Shown: positions 40,311 to 51,560, numbered from the stretch's first letter. The stretch: 64,000 bases of DNA from Streptomyces sp. SPB162 (GCF_029504575.1 NZ_JAQFII010000002.1:434001-498000), one strand, 5' to 3'. The notes: generated from the letters alone by a model not told the origin. Program-made: numbers and translations.

Positions 40311-42066
40311 TGACGGGCTTGCGCAAATGACTTCCCTCCGTAGGAGTCGGCAGCACTATGGCGAGACCAGGAGTCTTCTGTGCTCCCGGATCGGTAAGGC
40401 TGCCGTGGTCGTCGCTCCGTGCTTCCTCATATCCACGTCCGTGGGCACGTCGCCCCTGCTCGTCCACCGGTGTGGCCGGGGAGGTGTCGGCGAACGGGCT
40501 GGTCCAGGGTGCCCGACTCGCGGAATCCGCAGGGCGTTCGGTATCGGCTGGCCACACTGTTCGCGATCGGGGTTTGCGATGACGGCGGCACCGGCGCAGG
40601 TGCGACGCCTCGCCACAGTGGATTCCGGTGCGCTGACCACCGAGGGTCTCGCCCGGCTGACCGCGCTGGCGTCGTCCGCCGTCGGACCGCTGAGCCCCGA
40701 CGGCGTCCCCGAGGGCGAACAGCGCCGTGCTCACCTAGCCACCGCGCGTGCCCCGGACTTCGGCTCACACCGCGGGCGTTCGCCATACTCTGGCGGCATG
40801 GCGAACCGTGACGGCGTCCATATCGATCTCGACAGCATTTTCCATGAATTGGAGGCCAATGGCTTCGATGAGGTCCGGGTGGAGTTCGCTCCGGATGACG
40901 GTGGCGGTGCGGCGGCGGCGGTTGTCGATGTGGTGCGTCAGGCGGTGGGCACGGCCAATGACGTGGCCAATCAGGTGGCGCCGGACTCCATCTGGGGGTC
41001 CTTGCTGACAGCAAGCCTCGCGGGTTTCTCTGTGAGGCTGGGGTCGATGGAGAGTGAGGAGGCGCTGGATACCTGGCTGGCGGCCTTCCGCGGCCGGGTG
41101 CGGGCGGGCGGGCTGTCAGGTGAGCTGCGGGCCACGAAGACCGTCCGTCTGCCGGCCTGGGATTCGCCTGATCCGATGATGACGGCGTACATCGCGCTGG
41201 GTGCGTTGTCCGCGCTGGACGGTGCCGGTATGTCGGGCTGGGCCGAGCGTGCGGTGCGCTGGGCGGCCGAGGCCGGAGGGGACGCCTACGTCGGCAGTTA
41301 CGGGATGAGTCAGCTCGACGCCACCAGCGAGGTGGCGGTGCACCTGGCGTCCATGCTGCACGTGGCTTCCTCCGGTGCGGTGCTATACACGGACGCGCTC
41401 GCATCGCGGGCGGCAATGGCTGAGATCGGCTCGGACGGCCAGGCGATGTACCAGACCCATGACGCGTCCGCGCCCCTGGCGGCTCAGGCAGACCGGGCCC
41501 GCGTGGCGATCCTCGCCGAAGCGGAGTACGCGCACTACGCCTTCGTGGCGCCGACGCCGCGCCAGGCATACCTCTGGGACGCACGCGGCCGGGCCCTGCC
41601 GCCGCTGAGGGAAGAGATCCCGGCCTACGCACTGCGCATGCACGCGGACCTGTGGAACCGGTTCGTCCCCGACGCCCACTGCATGCAACTGCTCACCGAC
41701 GAACACCTGGCCCAGGTCTCGGATCTCTCCCGGTGGAACGTGACGCACGTCACTGCCGGACGCACACTCGTCGAGGCACCGGATCTGGCCGAGTGGCTCC
41801 GCCCCGGCGGACCCTCGCCCTCGATCGTTGACCAGGCACGTGCCGACTTCGGCCGGGCTCTGGTGCCCGCCGACGATGTCCGATAACCGTTGGTCTCCGT
41901 ACCGGACCATGATTTCCGCTGGTTGACCGTCTTCTCGGGACGCTGACAGACTTTTGAGTCTCGAACAATTGTGTGCGTAGTTCCTGGGGGGACTGATGGC
42001 GCCCGTTCGTCGTTTAGTGAGCCTGCTCGCGACCACGGTGGCGGGAGCACTCTTAGCCACTTCGGG
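40311..42066 (+). repeat. Tandem duplication unit 2
   Basis: Second copy of the unit at 38531-40290: leader, second 360-codon gene, then the real start of the large repeat protein. Confidence 0.75.
40798..41886 (+). CDS. Unknown protein family, copy 2 (362 residues)
   Basis: Paralogue of the 39035 protein, roughly 75-80% identical by eye, with the same conserved blocks (GMSGWAERAVRWAAEAGGDA, EIGSDGQAMYQTHDASA, DAHCMQLLTDEHLAQV, APDLAEWLRPGGPSPSIVDQ). The two differ most in the N-terminal third and near the GAGMSGW region, where copy 2 has three extra residues. Soluble, no signal peptide, no recognised motif. Ends 109 bp before the large secreted protein gene on the same strand. Confidence 0.72.
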   Translation: MANRDGVHIDLDSIFHELEANGFDEVRVEFAPDDGGGAAAAVVDVVRQAVGTANDVANQVAPDSIWGSLLTASLAGFSVRLGSMESEEALDTWLAAFRGRVRAGGLSGELRATKTVRLPAWDSPDPMMTAYIALGALSALDGAGMSGWAERAVRWAAEAGGDAYVGSYGMSQLDATSEVAVHLASMLHVASSGAVLYTDALASRAAMAEIGSDGQAMYQTHDASAPLAAQADRARVAILAEAEYAHYAFVAPTPRQAYLWDARGRALPPLREEIPAYALRMHADLWNRFVPDAHCMQLLTDEHLAQVSDLSRWNVTHVTAGRTLVEAPDLAEWLRPGGPSPSIVDQARADFGRALVPADDVR

Positions 42067-45000
42067 TCCCACGGGAACGGTGGCGTACGCGGATTCGCCA
42101 CCGACGCCCACTGCGACGCGGGCGTCGACTTCTGCCCCCGCCACCTCGACGCCGAAGCCCTCAACACCCGGGGCGGCCTCGCCGACACCCTTCGCGGCGC
42201 AACCTCCGACAGCGTTGCCGACGACCCTACCGGCACGGGCGGCGACGACGCATCCAGCGACCACGAAGCCTTCGGCAGCCTCGCCCCAACTCCCGTCGGT
42301 GACCTACGCGAGCCCCACCGCGACGACGTCCTCGCCGCACGCCGTCACCGGCTCCCCGTCGCCCCATGTCCAGCCCAACGCCGATCCGCCCTGCCCGCCG
42401 AACAGCGATGATTCCTCGGTCCCGGATCCGGGCGGCAGTCGGTGCGTGGCCGGGACCCTGATGTCCACCCGGCGAAACCTCGGCTACGCATGGAATCCGG
42501 CCACTAAAACGTACACATCAACACCCTGCGTCCTCGACCCGCGCGCACTGGTTCCGAACGCCGCCTACAAGAAGCCGGACTGCAAGCCGTTGGGTCTGCA
42601 GGGAGAGAACATCGCGCAGACGCGCGTCATCGCTCAACTGAACGCGGCCGGAGTCTACGGCGACAGATCGACGACGGGCATCACACCCAACCTCCAGTGG
42701 GAGACGATCAACCCCGTCAACGAGGCCCGTCCGGACCTCCTGTTGTACGACCACGCCAGCACAACGGGCCCCATCGGTCTGGTGGAGATGAAGGGTGAAT
42801 GGCGGACCGGAGACGACCCGGTGAAGGAGGTCACCGATTACGTCAACAACTGGCCGCTCGCCGGCCACACCGTCGTCGCCTACCACTTCACGAAGCCCAT
42901 CAGTGACAACTTTGAGATCCAGTTGGATCCGGCGTGCAAGTGGGATCCGGCACAGCACTCCGCCTGGGTCTTCCACACCTACAGCGACCCGGCCAACGAC
43001 GGCGTGATCCGGATCTCCAGGACGTTCCGGGAGTGCCCCAAGCGCCAGAAGCAAAGCGATGAGGACGAGAGGAAGCAGTCCTACGAGGGGACCATCGGTG
43101 CCGATGCCGATCACAACGGGGTAGATGACTTCTGGGACTACATCCGGAAGCACCCGGAGCTGTGGTTCCTGACCGGCCCCGTGTGCGCCCCCGCGTTCCA
43201 CGCGCTGCCCAAGCCGGTCTTCGTGTCGCTGAACCGGGACGCCATCATGGCGATCGAGGAGGCCGCGGAGGACGCCGCCACGGACGCCATCGACGCGGAA
43301 TGGGCAGCACTCGTGGACAGCATGCCCGAGGTGGTGGCCGACGCCTCGGCCGACATCCTGGCCGGCGACGCGGCAGCCCTGGGGCTGGACGCCGCGGAGC
43401 TGGCGCTGGCGGAAGCGGCGCTCGACGCCGGCTTCATCACCCTGAGCGCCGCGTTCCTGGTCCCGGTCATCGCAGCAGCAGTGCTCGTCGCGATCTGGGC
43501 GGTGATGCACTGGCACCTGTTCGGCGACCCGCACATGACGACACTCGACGGGCTGGCCTACGATCTGCAGGACGCCGGGGAGTTCAAGGTGGTCCACGTC
43601 CCCAGCTTGGATCTCGACATCCAGGCCAGATTCCTGCCCCAAAGCGGCTCCAGGACGTTCACGGTCGTGGACTCGGTGGCGTTCTCGATCAACGGAGCGT
43701 ACGTCGAGCTGCACCAGAACGGCGACGCCTTCGTGAACAGCGAGCCGATCCCGGCCTCGCAGAAGCTGACGGACTTCGGGCAGGGCGCTGCGCTGGTCCG
43801 CAGCGGCAACAAGTTCGTGGCGACCTTCGGCGCGGCGGGGGCCCGACTGGCGTTCAGCGACAGCAGCCTCGGTTTCGACATCGCCCCCGGCGTACCCACG
43901 ACCGGCCTGCTCGGCAACAACGACGGCATACCGGGCAACGACCTGGTGCTGTCCGACGGCACCCCGATCTCCTCCCCCAGCGCCTCGGTGCTCGACGGTC
44001 CCTACGCGAACTCCTGGCGGCTCACGGACAACCAGTCCGACTTCACCTACCCCGACGACAAGACCACAGCGTCCTACACAGATCTGACGTTCCCGTCAAA
44101 CGTGGTGACCCTCGGCGACTTCGCACAAGCCGACCAAGACCTTGCACGCCAGGCGTGCAACGCCCAGGCGGTGCCCGCGGGTCCGCAGTTCGACGCCTGC
44201 ATGCTCGATGTCGCACAGACCGGCGACACGAACTACGCCAAGGCCGCCGCGGCGGTCACCGACGTGCTCCAGGACTCGGCCGCGCACACGGTCGACGCCG
44301 GCGGCACGGTGACAGAGAACTTCGAAGCCGCGGTCGGCCCCAACTTCCGTCCCGACAGTATCGAGTCGATTGGCGGCACCAAGGCGGCCGGACCCGTGTT
44401 CGACGGCAGCGGGTACAGCTTCACCGTCCCGTCGCTGCCGAACCACTCCGGCGCCACGGTCGCGTTCGATGTCTACGCGGTCGGCGTCACCAGCACCAAC
44501 GCCCAGAACCAGACGCTGACGGTGAAGGTCGGCGACCCCGCGACCTCATCGGTGGTCGCGTTCGCACCGACGACGGCGAATGTGTCGTCCGGGCCTGCGA
44601 CGATCAGCGCGCTGGGCCAAGGCCAGACCCCCCAGGGAACGGCCTACCAGCGGTACCGGATCACCATGCCGACTCCGCAGTACAGCGACCAACTGCGCGT
44701 GCAACTGACACTCTCAGGTTTCCGAGGCATCATCGGCACCAGCCTCGCCGTCGACAATATCTCGGTGGGTGCCAGCCTCGTACCGGCTCAGACGTTCTCT
44801 GCCGCGCTACCGCTGTCGGTCTCCTCCGGGACCGTCAACGGCACCGCCGTTGCAGGGGCCGGAACGCTGGAGAACACCGGATCCGCGGACGTGTACTCGT
44901 TCACCGTTCCCACCGGTGGCGAGCGCCTGAACCTCAACCTGGGCTCGTGCCCGACCGCAGGCCAGTCGGACGGCGTCCACTGGACCCTTCAGACGTCGGC

Positions 45001-48000
45001 GGGCCGCACCGCCGCGTCAGGATATTGCGATGCGGCCGGACTCGGCCTCCTGGCGGCGGGGCAGTACACACTCAACGTTCGCGGTCCGGGTGTCGTGGGG
45101 TCCTATTCGCTCAACTTGGAGGCACCGCAGTCGTTCGCGGCGACGGTGCCGTTGTCGGTGACGGCGAACAACTTGAACGGAACCGCCACCACCGGAGCCG
45201 GCATGTTCGAGGACGGTGCTTCACAGGACGTCTACGCGTTCTCCGTCCCGGCCGGTGGCCTGCCGCTCGCGCTCAGCATGAGGTCGTGCCCGGCATCGGA
45301 CAACTACTCCCCCGGCACCTGGACCCTGCGCGACACCGCGACGCAGTCCCTGGTCCGTTCCGGATACGGCGGTTGCTCGTACGCGGACTTCGGCACCCTT
45401 CCGGCCGGCTCCTACCAACTGAACGTCGCGGCCAACGGCACGGCTGGTCCGTACACGCTCGACCTCCTGCCACCGCAGTCGTTCGCGGCGACCCTCCCGC
45501 TGACGACCAGCGCCAACACGATGAACGGGGTCTCCGTACCTGGCGCAAGCACGTTCGAGACCGGCGCCTCCCAGGACGTCTACACGTTCACGGTGCCGGT
45601 CGACGGCCAGACGTTGAATCTCGACGTCTCGGCGTGCCCGACGGCGAACTACTCGACGCCCCTGCATTGGAAATTGCTCAGCACGGCGACCGGCACGGTC
45701 CTGGCCAACGGCGGCTGCTCGTACGCGAACCTGGGCCCGTTGGCGGCCGGCGGATACCAGCTGGTGGTCAGCGCCGGCGGTGTGGCCGGCGGGTACGCGC
45801 TGAACCTCGAGGCGCCGCAGGGATTCGTGGCGACCTTCCCGCTGGCCGTGTCACCGGACCGGCTGGGCGGCGCGACGGCAACAGGCGCAGGCCGGTTCGA
45901 GACGGCGGCGTCGCAAGACGTCTACGTAGTCACCGCGCCGTCCGACGGCTCGCCGGTGCTGCTGAACATCGCCTCGTGCCCCACCGTGAGCTACAGCACC
46001 TCGCTGACCTGGCGGCTCCTCGACAGCTCAGGAGCAGCGATCGCCCACGGGCGGTGCGGCGCCTCAAGCCTGGGCGTCCTACCGGCCGGCAACTATCGGC
46101 TGGCCGTCGACTCGGGCGGCCTGGCCGGGACCTACAGCCTGTTCGCCACAGCCGGCGGCGGGGGGACGCCGGCGGCGACCCTGGACGGCACGCCGAACGT
46201 GGTGACCACGACGGTCGCGGCCCAGTCGGTGGCCATCGGGTTCGTGAACCCGACGAGCCAGACCGTGGCGGTGACCGGTTCCTCCACGCTCACCTCCGGT
46301 GACTGCGCCTACTCCTCGCTGATCTTCACTCTGTACGACCACACCGGCGCCGAGGTGACCCACGGCGGCCTCCAGTGCGGCAGTGCGGGGATGCTCTACT
46401 CGCCGGTTCTGCCCTCCGGGTCCTACACGGTGCTCATCGTCCCGCCCGCCCCGGTGACGGGGAAGCTGGGCGTGCAGATCTTCGGGGCGTCCACGTCGGC
46501 GGTGACAGCGACGCTGGACGGTAAGCCGGCGTCCGTGACGACCGCTGCCGCCTCCCAGTCAGTGATGGTCAGCATCACCAATCCGACGAGCCAGGCAGTG
46601 ACGATCACCGGCTCCTCGGCGATCGCAACAGGTGACTGCAACTACTACTCGGTCAAGTTCTACCTGTACGACCACGCGGGTACCCAGGTGAAGAGCGGGA
46701 GCCTGAGCTGCGACACGTCCGGCGTGCTGTACTCGCCGACGCTGGCAGCGGGGTCCTACACGATGCTGATCGCCCCGCCGGGGCCGGTGACGGGCACCTA
46801 CAGCGTCCAGTTCTTCGGCGCCGGCGCGTCGATGGCGACCGCGAACCTGGACGGCACGCCCGCGTCGGTGACGACGACCGCGGCCGCGCAGTCGGTCGCG
46901 TTCGGGTTCACCGTTCCGGCGAACCAGGCGGTGACCATCACCGGTTCGTCCGTGACCACCGGCGACTGCCACTACTCGTCGGTGAAGTTCTACCTCTATG
47001 ACCACTCCGGTGCGAGAGCTGAACAACGGAAGCCTCAGCTGCGGCACGTCCGGTGTGCTGTTCGGCAGAGCCCTGGCAGCCGGGTCTTACACGGTCCTCG
47101 CGGTTCCTCCGGGTCCGGTGACCGGCACCTACGGCGTCCAGGTCTTCGGCGCGAACATCCCGACCGTGGCCACGTTGGACGGCACCCCGAACGCAGCGAC
47201 CACCACGCACGCCTCGCAGTCGGCTGCTGTCCGGTTCACCGTTCCAAGCAGCCAGGCGGTGACGATCACCGGTTCGTCCGTGATCACCGGCGACTGCGCC
47301 TACTCATCGGTGAAGTTCTACCTCTACGACAGTTCCGGCACCCAGGTGAAGAACCAGAGCGCCGGCTGCAGCACGGCGAACGCCTTGTTCGGTGCGACGC
47401 TGGCGGCGGGGTCCTACACGGTCCTCGCGGTTCCTCCGGGGCCGGTGACCGGCACCTATACGGTCCAGGTGTTCGGGGCTACAGCGCCGGCGACAGCCGC
47501 GTTGAACGGCACACCAAAGGCGGTGATCACCACCACAGCCTCCCGGTCGGTAGGAATCGGGTTCACCGTTCCGACAAGCCAGGCCGTGACGATCACGGGC
47601 TTCTCCACGATAGCCACAGGCGACTGCGCCTACTCATCGGTCAGGTACTACCTCTACGACAACACGGGCACCCAGCTGAACAACGGGAGCCTCAGCTGCG
47701 GGAGCGCGGGCGTTCTGTACTCTCCGACGCTCGCCGCCGGCGCGTACACCATGGTGATTGTGCCGCCGAGCGCGCAGACCGGTACCTTCGGCGTTCAGGT
47801 CTTCGGCACCGGCGCGGCGACGGCGACGGCCGCGCTGAACGGCACACCAGCATCCTCCACCACCACAGTCGCCTCGCAATCCGTAGCGATCGGCTTCACG
47901 GTCCCGTCCGCCGAATCCGTCACGATCACCGGCTCGTCGGCGATCACCGGTGGCGACTGCGGGTACTCGTCCGTGCGCTACTACCTGTACGACCACGCCG

Positions 48001-48482
48001 GCGGGCAGCTGAAGAACATCAGCCTCAACTGCGGCAGCGCGGGCTCGCTGTTCACCGCGACCCTTACCGCAGGGTCCTACACGGTGCTGATCGTGCCGCC
48101 CGGCCCGGTGACCGGGAAATACAGCGCTCAGGTCTTCGCGGCGGGTACGTCATCCGCCACAGCCACGATGAACGGTGCGCAGGTGGCAGCGAAGACGACC
48201 GTCGCGGCGCAGGCGGTGTCGATCGGCTTCACGAACTCCACCGCGCAGAACGTGGCGCTGACGGGTTCCTCGACGATCACCGGCGGCGCCTGCGGATACA
48301 CGTCCGTGTACTTCTACCTGTACGACCACACAGGTACCCAACTCAAGAGCGGAAGCCTCAGCTGTGCAAGCAGCGGATCGCTGTACACGATGTCGGCGTT
48401 GCCAGCGGGGTCCTACACCGTGCTGATCGTGCCGACCGGCCTTGTGTACGGCACGCTCGGATTGCGGGTGGCGAAAGCCTGA
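41996..48482 (+). CDS. Giant secreted repeat protein: possible PD-(D/E)XK domain, VWD domain, 11 beta-rich repeats
   Basis: About 2,160 residues after correcting one +1 shift near 47015 (GGTGCGAGAGCTG; dropping one base restores the repeat). Order: signal peptide (1-34); Pro/Thr/Ser linker (35-135); a domain with RPDLLLYD (about 244-251) and VEMKGEW (about 261-267), spaced like the D...ExK of PD-(D/E)XK nucleases; an Ala-rich segment with hydrophobic stretch LSAAFLVPVIAAAVLVAIWA (about 481-500); a von Willebrand type D domain (GDPHMTTLDGLAYDLQDAG, about 509; LLGNNDGIPGND, about 638); then four repeats of about 113 residues and seven of about 110. Directly follows the two paralogous unknown genes. 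A terminator follows. Cell-surface adhesin or large toxin are both possible. Confidence 0.82.
44788..46150 (+). repeat. Type A protein repeats, 4 copies of about 113 residues
   Basis: Copies start QTFSAALPLS, QSFAATVPLS, QSFAATLPLT and QGFVATFPLA. Each contains a DVY.F.VP strand, a Cys-Pro (SCP) and ends in a GTYSLNL-like strand: resembles bacterial pre-peptidase C-terminal (PPC) beta domains. Confidence 0.75.
46168..48480 (+). repeat. Type B protein repeats, 7 copies of about 110 residues (330 bp)
   Basis: Copies start at about 46174, 46510, 46840, 47166, 47500, 47833 and 48165 with ATLDGTPNVVTTTVA-like sequence, then AQSVAIGFTVP, VTITGSS, GDCAYSSVKFYLYDHTGTQ and AAGSYTVLIVPPGPVTG. Each has a Cys pair (GDC and LSC). 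High DNA similarity between neighbours suggests ongoing copy-number change. Confidence 0.82.
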
Positions 48483-48494
48483 CCCGGCGTTGCT

Positions 48495-48536
48495 GATCGG
48501 GCCGGGTACGCCTTCAGGGGCGTGCCCGGCCCGATC
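48495..48536 (+). terminator. Terminator of the large secreted protein gene
   Basis: An 18-bp stem with one mismatch (GATCGGGCCGGGTACGCC with GGCGTGCCCGGCCCGATC) and a 6-nt loop, 12 bp after the stop. Confidence 0.85.
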
Positions 48537-48540
48537 TGTA

Positions 48541-48869
48541 CCCACTGGGACGAGGTCGTCAGCTCACTGAGCCACGAAAAGCTGCGCCGCCACAGCCTGC
48601 GCCACACCGGGCTGACCTGGATGGCCGACGCCGGGGTGCCACTGCACGTCCTGCGGCTCATGGCAGGCCGCGGCTCCCTGCTCACCACCCAGCGCTACCT
48701 CCACCCCGACCTGCAAGCCATCGTCGCCGCCGGGCGATCGCTCAGCGCCCATCTGGCTGGAGCCGCCGAACCGTCGGACCCGCTCGCCGCGACCCTGCGG
48801 GCCTTGTGGAAACCGGACAATGCAGGAGCAACCATTCGCGATCATGGCCCCCAAGGAAACAGGTCCTGA
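48541..48869 (+). pseudogene. Integrase C-terminal fragment of element 1
   Basis: Encodes the last ~108 residues of a tyrosine recombinase: LRRHSLRHTGLTWMADAG (HxxR box), MAGRGSLLTTQ (GHG box altered to GRG) and RYLHPD with the nucleophile Tyr. Nearly identical to the end of the 57.3-kb integrase, but ending LWKPDNAGATIRDHGPQGNRS and without the MITE. The 5' part is missing; it starts right after the terminator of the upstream gene. Not a complete enzyme. Confidence 0.82.
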
Positions 48870-48957
48870 TCAGGGGTTTCTTCCCCGGCGCCGTCCCCAG
48901 CTGGTCCCCAAGCACCTGACGGCCCATCATTTTGACGACTAGTCAGAGCAACGCAAA

Positions 48958-48997
48958 AGGCCCGCTGACCTGGGATTTCTCCCAGGTCAGCGGGCCT
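48958..48997. terminator. Terminator next to att-like repeat 2
   Basis: An 18-bp perfect stem AGGCCCGCTGACCTGGGA with its complement, tiny loop. The same hairpin stands at 58713 beside att-like repeat 3. Confidence 0.85.
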
Positions 48998-49007
48998 CTC
49001 AGCACCG

Positions 49008-49045
49008 TCGGGACGACAGGATTTGAACCTGCGACCCCTTGACCC
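49008..49045 (-). repeat. att-like repeat 2: 3' part of tRNA-Pro(GGG), cut by an IS
   Basis: Same 3' tRNA-Pro sequence as at 38323 and 58763 from the discriminator end through GACCC; there it runs into the inverted repeat of the ISAs1-type element, so the anticodon part is lost. An integrase end lies 140 bp to the left, as at the third copy. Confidence 0.8.
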
Positions 49046-50369
49046 AGGGGTGTTTCAAAGTCCTAATAATCATGCAGGCGGCCAGGTCAGGGGATGTTCA
49101 GCAGGTCCAGCGGCCTACTGAAGGGGGCGTATGAGACGTGACGGAGGCCGGCGGCGATGTTGCGGTGCCCGTGTTGCCGGAGCGTGTTGATCGCCAGGTT
49201 GCGCAAGGTGGCCATGTTCTCGGGCCCGTGGCCGGTTCGGATCTTCGAGGCGTCCTCGCCGAAGGTGGTGTCGCGGACGAAGTGGAGCCGGTTCTCGATG
49301 GTCCACTGTGACCTGGCGAGCTGGCCGAGCCGCTGGGGCGATGCTTGATGCGAGGTCAGGTCCGTGATCGCGTAGACGGTCTGGCGACTGCACCTGCCGG
49401 TCTAGAGGTCGGCGCGGTGGCGCAGGATGCGCACGGCCTGGACGGCGTGAGGGAAGTCCAGGCCGAGATCGGTGACGGTCAGGGCCCTGGTCACACGGGT
49501 CTCCTTGCGGCCGTGGCTCACCTCGCGGTCGTAGCGCCGGGCGATGGCGTCCTTCCACGGCAGCGACCGGAGCGTGCGGTGCAGCCCGGGCCGGTTCGCC
49601 TTGACCACCAGCAGGTAGTGCGCCTTCTTCTCCACCAGGAAACGCACGTGGCCGCGCTGCGTGTGCAGGGCATCTGCCGTGACGGTGCCCCGGTCAGGTC
49701 GTAGGGCTCCAGCAGCGCGGCGAAGCACGTGATTTCGTTGGTCTTGCCAGGAACTCGCAGCTGGGTGACGGTCCGGCCGTCGCCGGTCATCGCGGCCAGG
49801 AGGTGGGCGGCGGGCATCTGGCCTTGCCGGGAGCCGCGGGCGCTCTTGCCGCCCACGGCCACCGAGGCCGCGCCGCCAGGATCGGCGCCGGTCAGGTCGG
49901 CCAGGCCGCCGGGGCAGACCAGGCCGATGATCCGTCGGATCGTGGCGGCACTCGGCGCGACACGCACCCCCAGCGCGCCCACCACGCGGGCACCCAGCCG
50001 GGCCAGGGTGTGCTGCGGAGCACTCGCGGACCACTGGCCGATCGCCGCATACGATCGGGCGCCGGCGATCACCGCCGAGGCGGCAACCAGCAGCACCGCC
50101 ACGAACGGGTGACGCACCCCGCGCCGCCGACGCGGATCGGGCAGCATCCGCAGCCGTTCCACCAGCGAGAGCTCCGCCATACCCTCCAGCGCAGGCGACT
50201 TGACGAGACAGACAGTGGCAGACTGACGACACATCGAAGCTCCGGCGGTTCAGGGCGACTTGGGAAGGTCACCCCGTTCAACTGGAGCTTCGTTGCGTAC
50301 GTGACGGGCCCGGCCCGACCGCCTGGCCTGCGGACTCACGTGATCATCCGGACTTTGAAACGCCCCTGG
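49044..50369. mobile_element. ISAs1-type insertion sequence inserted at the att repeat
   Basis: 1,326 bp bounded by 20-bp inverted repeats CCAGGGGTGTTTCAAAGTCC (49044-49063) and its complement with one change (50350-50369). It contains one damaged transposase on the minus strand. No clear target duplication is seen, so flanking DNA may have been deleted. Confidence 0.8.
49087..50234 (-). pseudogene. ISAs1-family transposase, frameshift and internal stop
   Basis: N-terminal LPDPRRRRGVRHPFVAVLLV and SYAAIGQWSASAPQ; middle VTADALHTQRGHVRFLVEKK; C-terminal SQWTIENRLHFVRDTTFGED and GPENMATLRNLAIN: a typical ISAs1 transposase. The frame shifts near 49697 (ACCGGGGCACC) and TAG replaces a codon at about 49402 (RHRADL-stop-TGRCSRQTVYAITDL). 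Inactive as read. Start is either 50234 or the internal ATG at 50180. Confidence 0.82.
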
Positions 50370-50500
50370 TCACCGGGGTGAGGTCGATGGCGCGCTGCCG
50401 CGTCGCCGGATTAGCTGCGCCGCATCACGAAACCATCACAAGCCGGACACCTCGCAGTCCCATGCGGGACACTCGCCCCCTCATGAACCAGAGGGGACCC

Positions 50501-51142
50501 ATGCACGCTCGCACCGCCACCATCCTCGGCGTCATCGCCACCGCAGCCCTCCTCGGCGGCTGTGACCCCAACGCCACCAGCCCCACCGCGACGCCCACCA
50601 CCGCAGGCACCCCAGGCACACCGGCGGCAACCACGACCGACGTCCCCAAGGCGACCGCCGCTGCGCCGAAGACCGTCCCCAACTTCGTCGGCAAGGGCCT
50701 CCAGTCCGCGCAGGACGCAGCGCAAGCCGCCGGGTTCTACAACCTGGCCAGCCACGACGCCGCCGGCCGGGACCGCCACCAGATCCTCGACCGGGACTGG
50801 CAGGTCTGCTCCCAGGCACCCGCCGCGGGGACGTCGGCGCCGGTCGACACGAAGCTGGACTTCGGGGCGGTCAAGACCAGCGAGACGTGCCCGGCCTCCG
50901 ACCAGCAGGCGCCCGCGAAGGCCGGCAAGACGATGCCGAATTTCAAGGGGAAGGCCCTGAACACTGCGACGGCCGCCCTGGACCCGTCCACCTCCATCGA
51001 CTCGGCGGACGCGGCAGGCGATCGGATGATCCTGGTGCAGTCGAACTGGAAGGTGTGCACGCAGTCTCCGACCCCGGGCACGGCCTTGACCGGGCAGCCC
51101 GTGAAGTTCACGGCGGTGAAGTTCGAGGAGACCTGTCCCTGA
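50501..51142 (+). CDS. Lipoprotein with two PASTA-like repeats
   Basis: 213 residues. Lipoprotein signal with lipobox LLGGC (Cys about residue 22), an Ala/Thr/Pro linker, then two related units: VPNFVGKGLQSAQDAAQAAGF ... WQVCSQAPAAGT and MPNFKGKALNTATAAL ... WKVCTQSPTPGTAL, each with a paired Cys and the PASTA-like pattern found in secreted Streptomyces proteins. GAGGGGA lies 4 bp before the ATG. Likely anchored outside the membrane; ligand unknown. Confidence 0.8.
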   Translation: MHARTATILGVIATAALLGGCDPNATSPTATPTTAGTPGTPAATTTDVPKATAAAPKTVPNFVGKGLQSAQDAAQAAGFYNLASHDAAGRDRHQILDRDWQVCSQAPAAGTSAPVDTKLDFGAVKTSETCPASDQQAPAKAGKTMPNFKGKALNTATAALDPSTSIDSADAAGDRMILVQSNWKVCTQSPTPGTALTGQPVKFTAVKFEETCP

Positions 51143-51149
51143 CCCCGAG

Positions 51150-51447
51150 ACCTGTAGGACGAACGCTCCGCCACCAGCACGACGGTCGTGCGCTTGCTGC
51201 CGGCTCGCACGCACCAGTGCGGCTTGAAGTCCGGGTGGTCGTCGTACTCCTGCGCCATCGCCTGGACGACGACCTCCAGGGCAAAGACAAGGGCGCGGCG
51301 CTCAGCCCCGGTCGCCGTCGCACACACCAATTCCGCCGCCGATGTCGCCCGGCTGATGCTGCGCATCTCAGCTGCAGCACCAGCTTGCTCGACGAAGCCC
51401 TGCTGAGCACCGCGTCCGTCACCCAAAGGCTGGGTGGTTTCCACCAC
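51150..51447 (-). CDS. Possible small DUF6221-like protein or remnant
   Basis: The minus strand reads ALEVVVQAMAQEYDDHPDFK then PHWCVRAGSKRTTVVLVAER. The YxxHPD pattern resembles short DUF6221-type proteins of actinobacterial elements. No in-frame stop until deep inside the convergent lipoprotein gene, so the end is unclear and the gene may be broken. Confidence 0.3.
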
Positions 51448-51560
51448 CTGGCTAACTGGACCGACCCAACCCTCTCATCACGATTACTCGGTGCGTCACG
51501 ATCGGAGAACGTCCCGGCTGTCTGAGTAACGGGAGAAATGCTCGCCGGTCATCATCGGCC

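Noticed and set aside
43162..46302. A 1,046-codon plus-strand frame inside the large repeat protein gene
   Set aside because: Low-complexity Arg/Gly/Pro product; the other plus frame gives signal peptide, VWD domain and regular repeats.
46168..48480. Regular repeats considered as a CRISPR array
   Set aside because: The unit is 330 bp, coding, with no short identical repeats and unique spacers, and no cas genes nearby.
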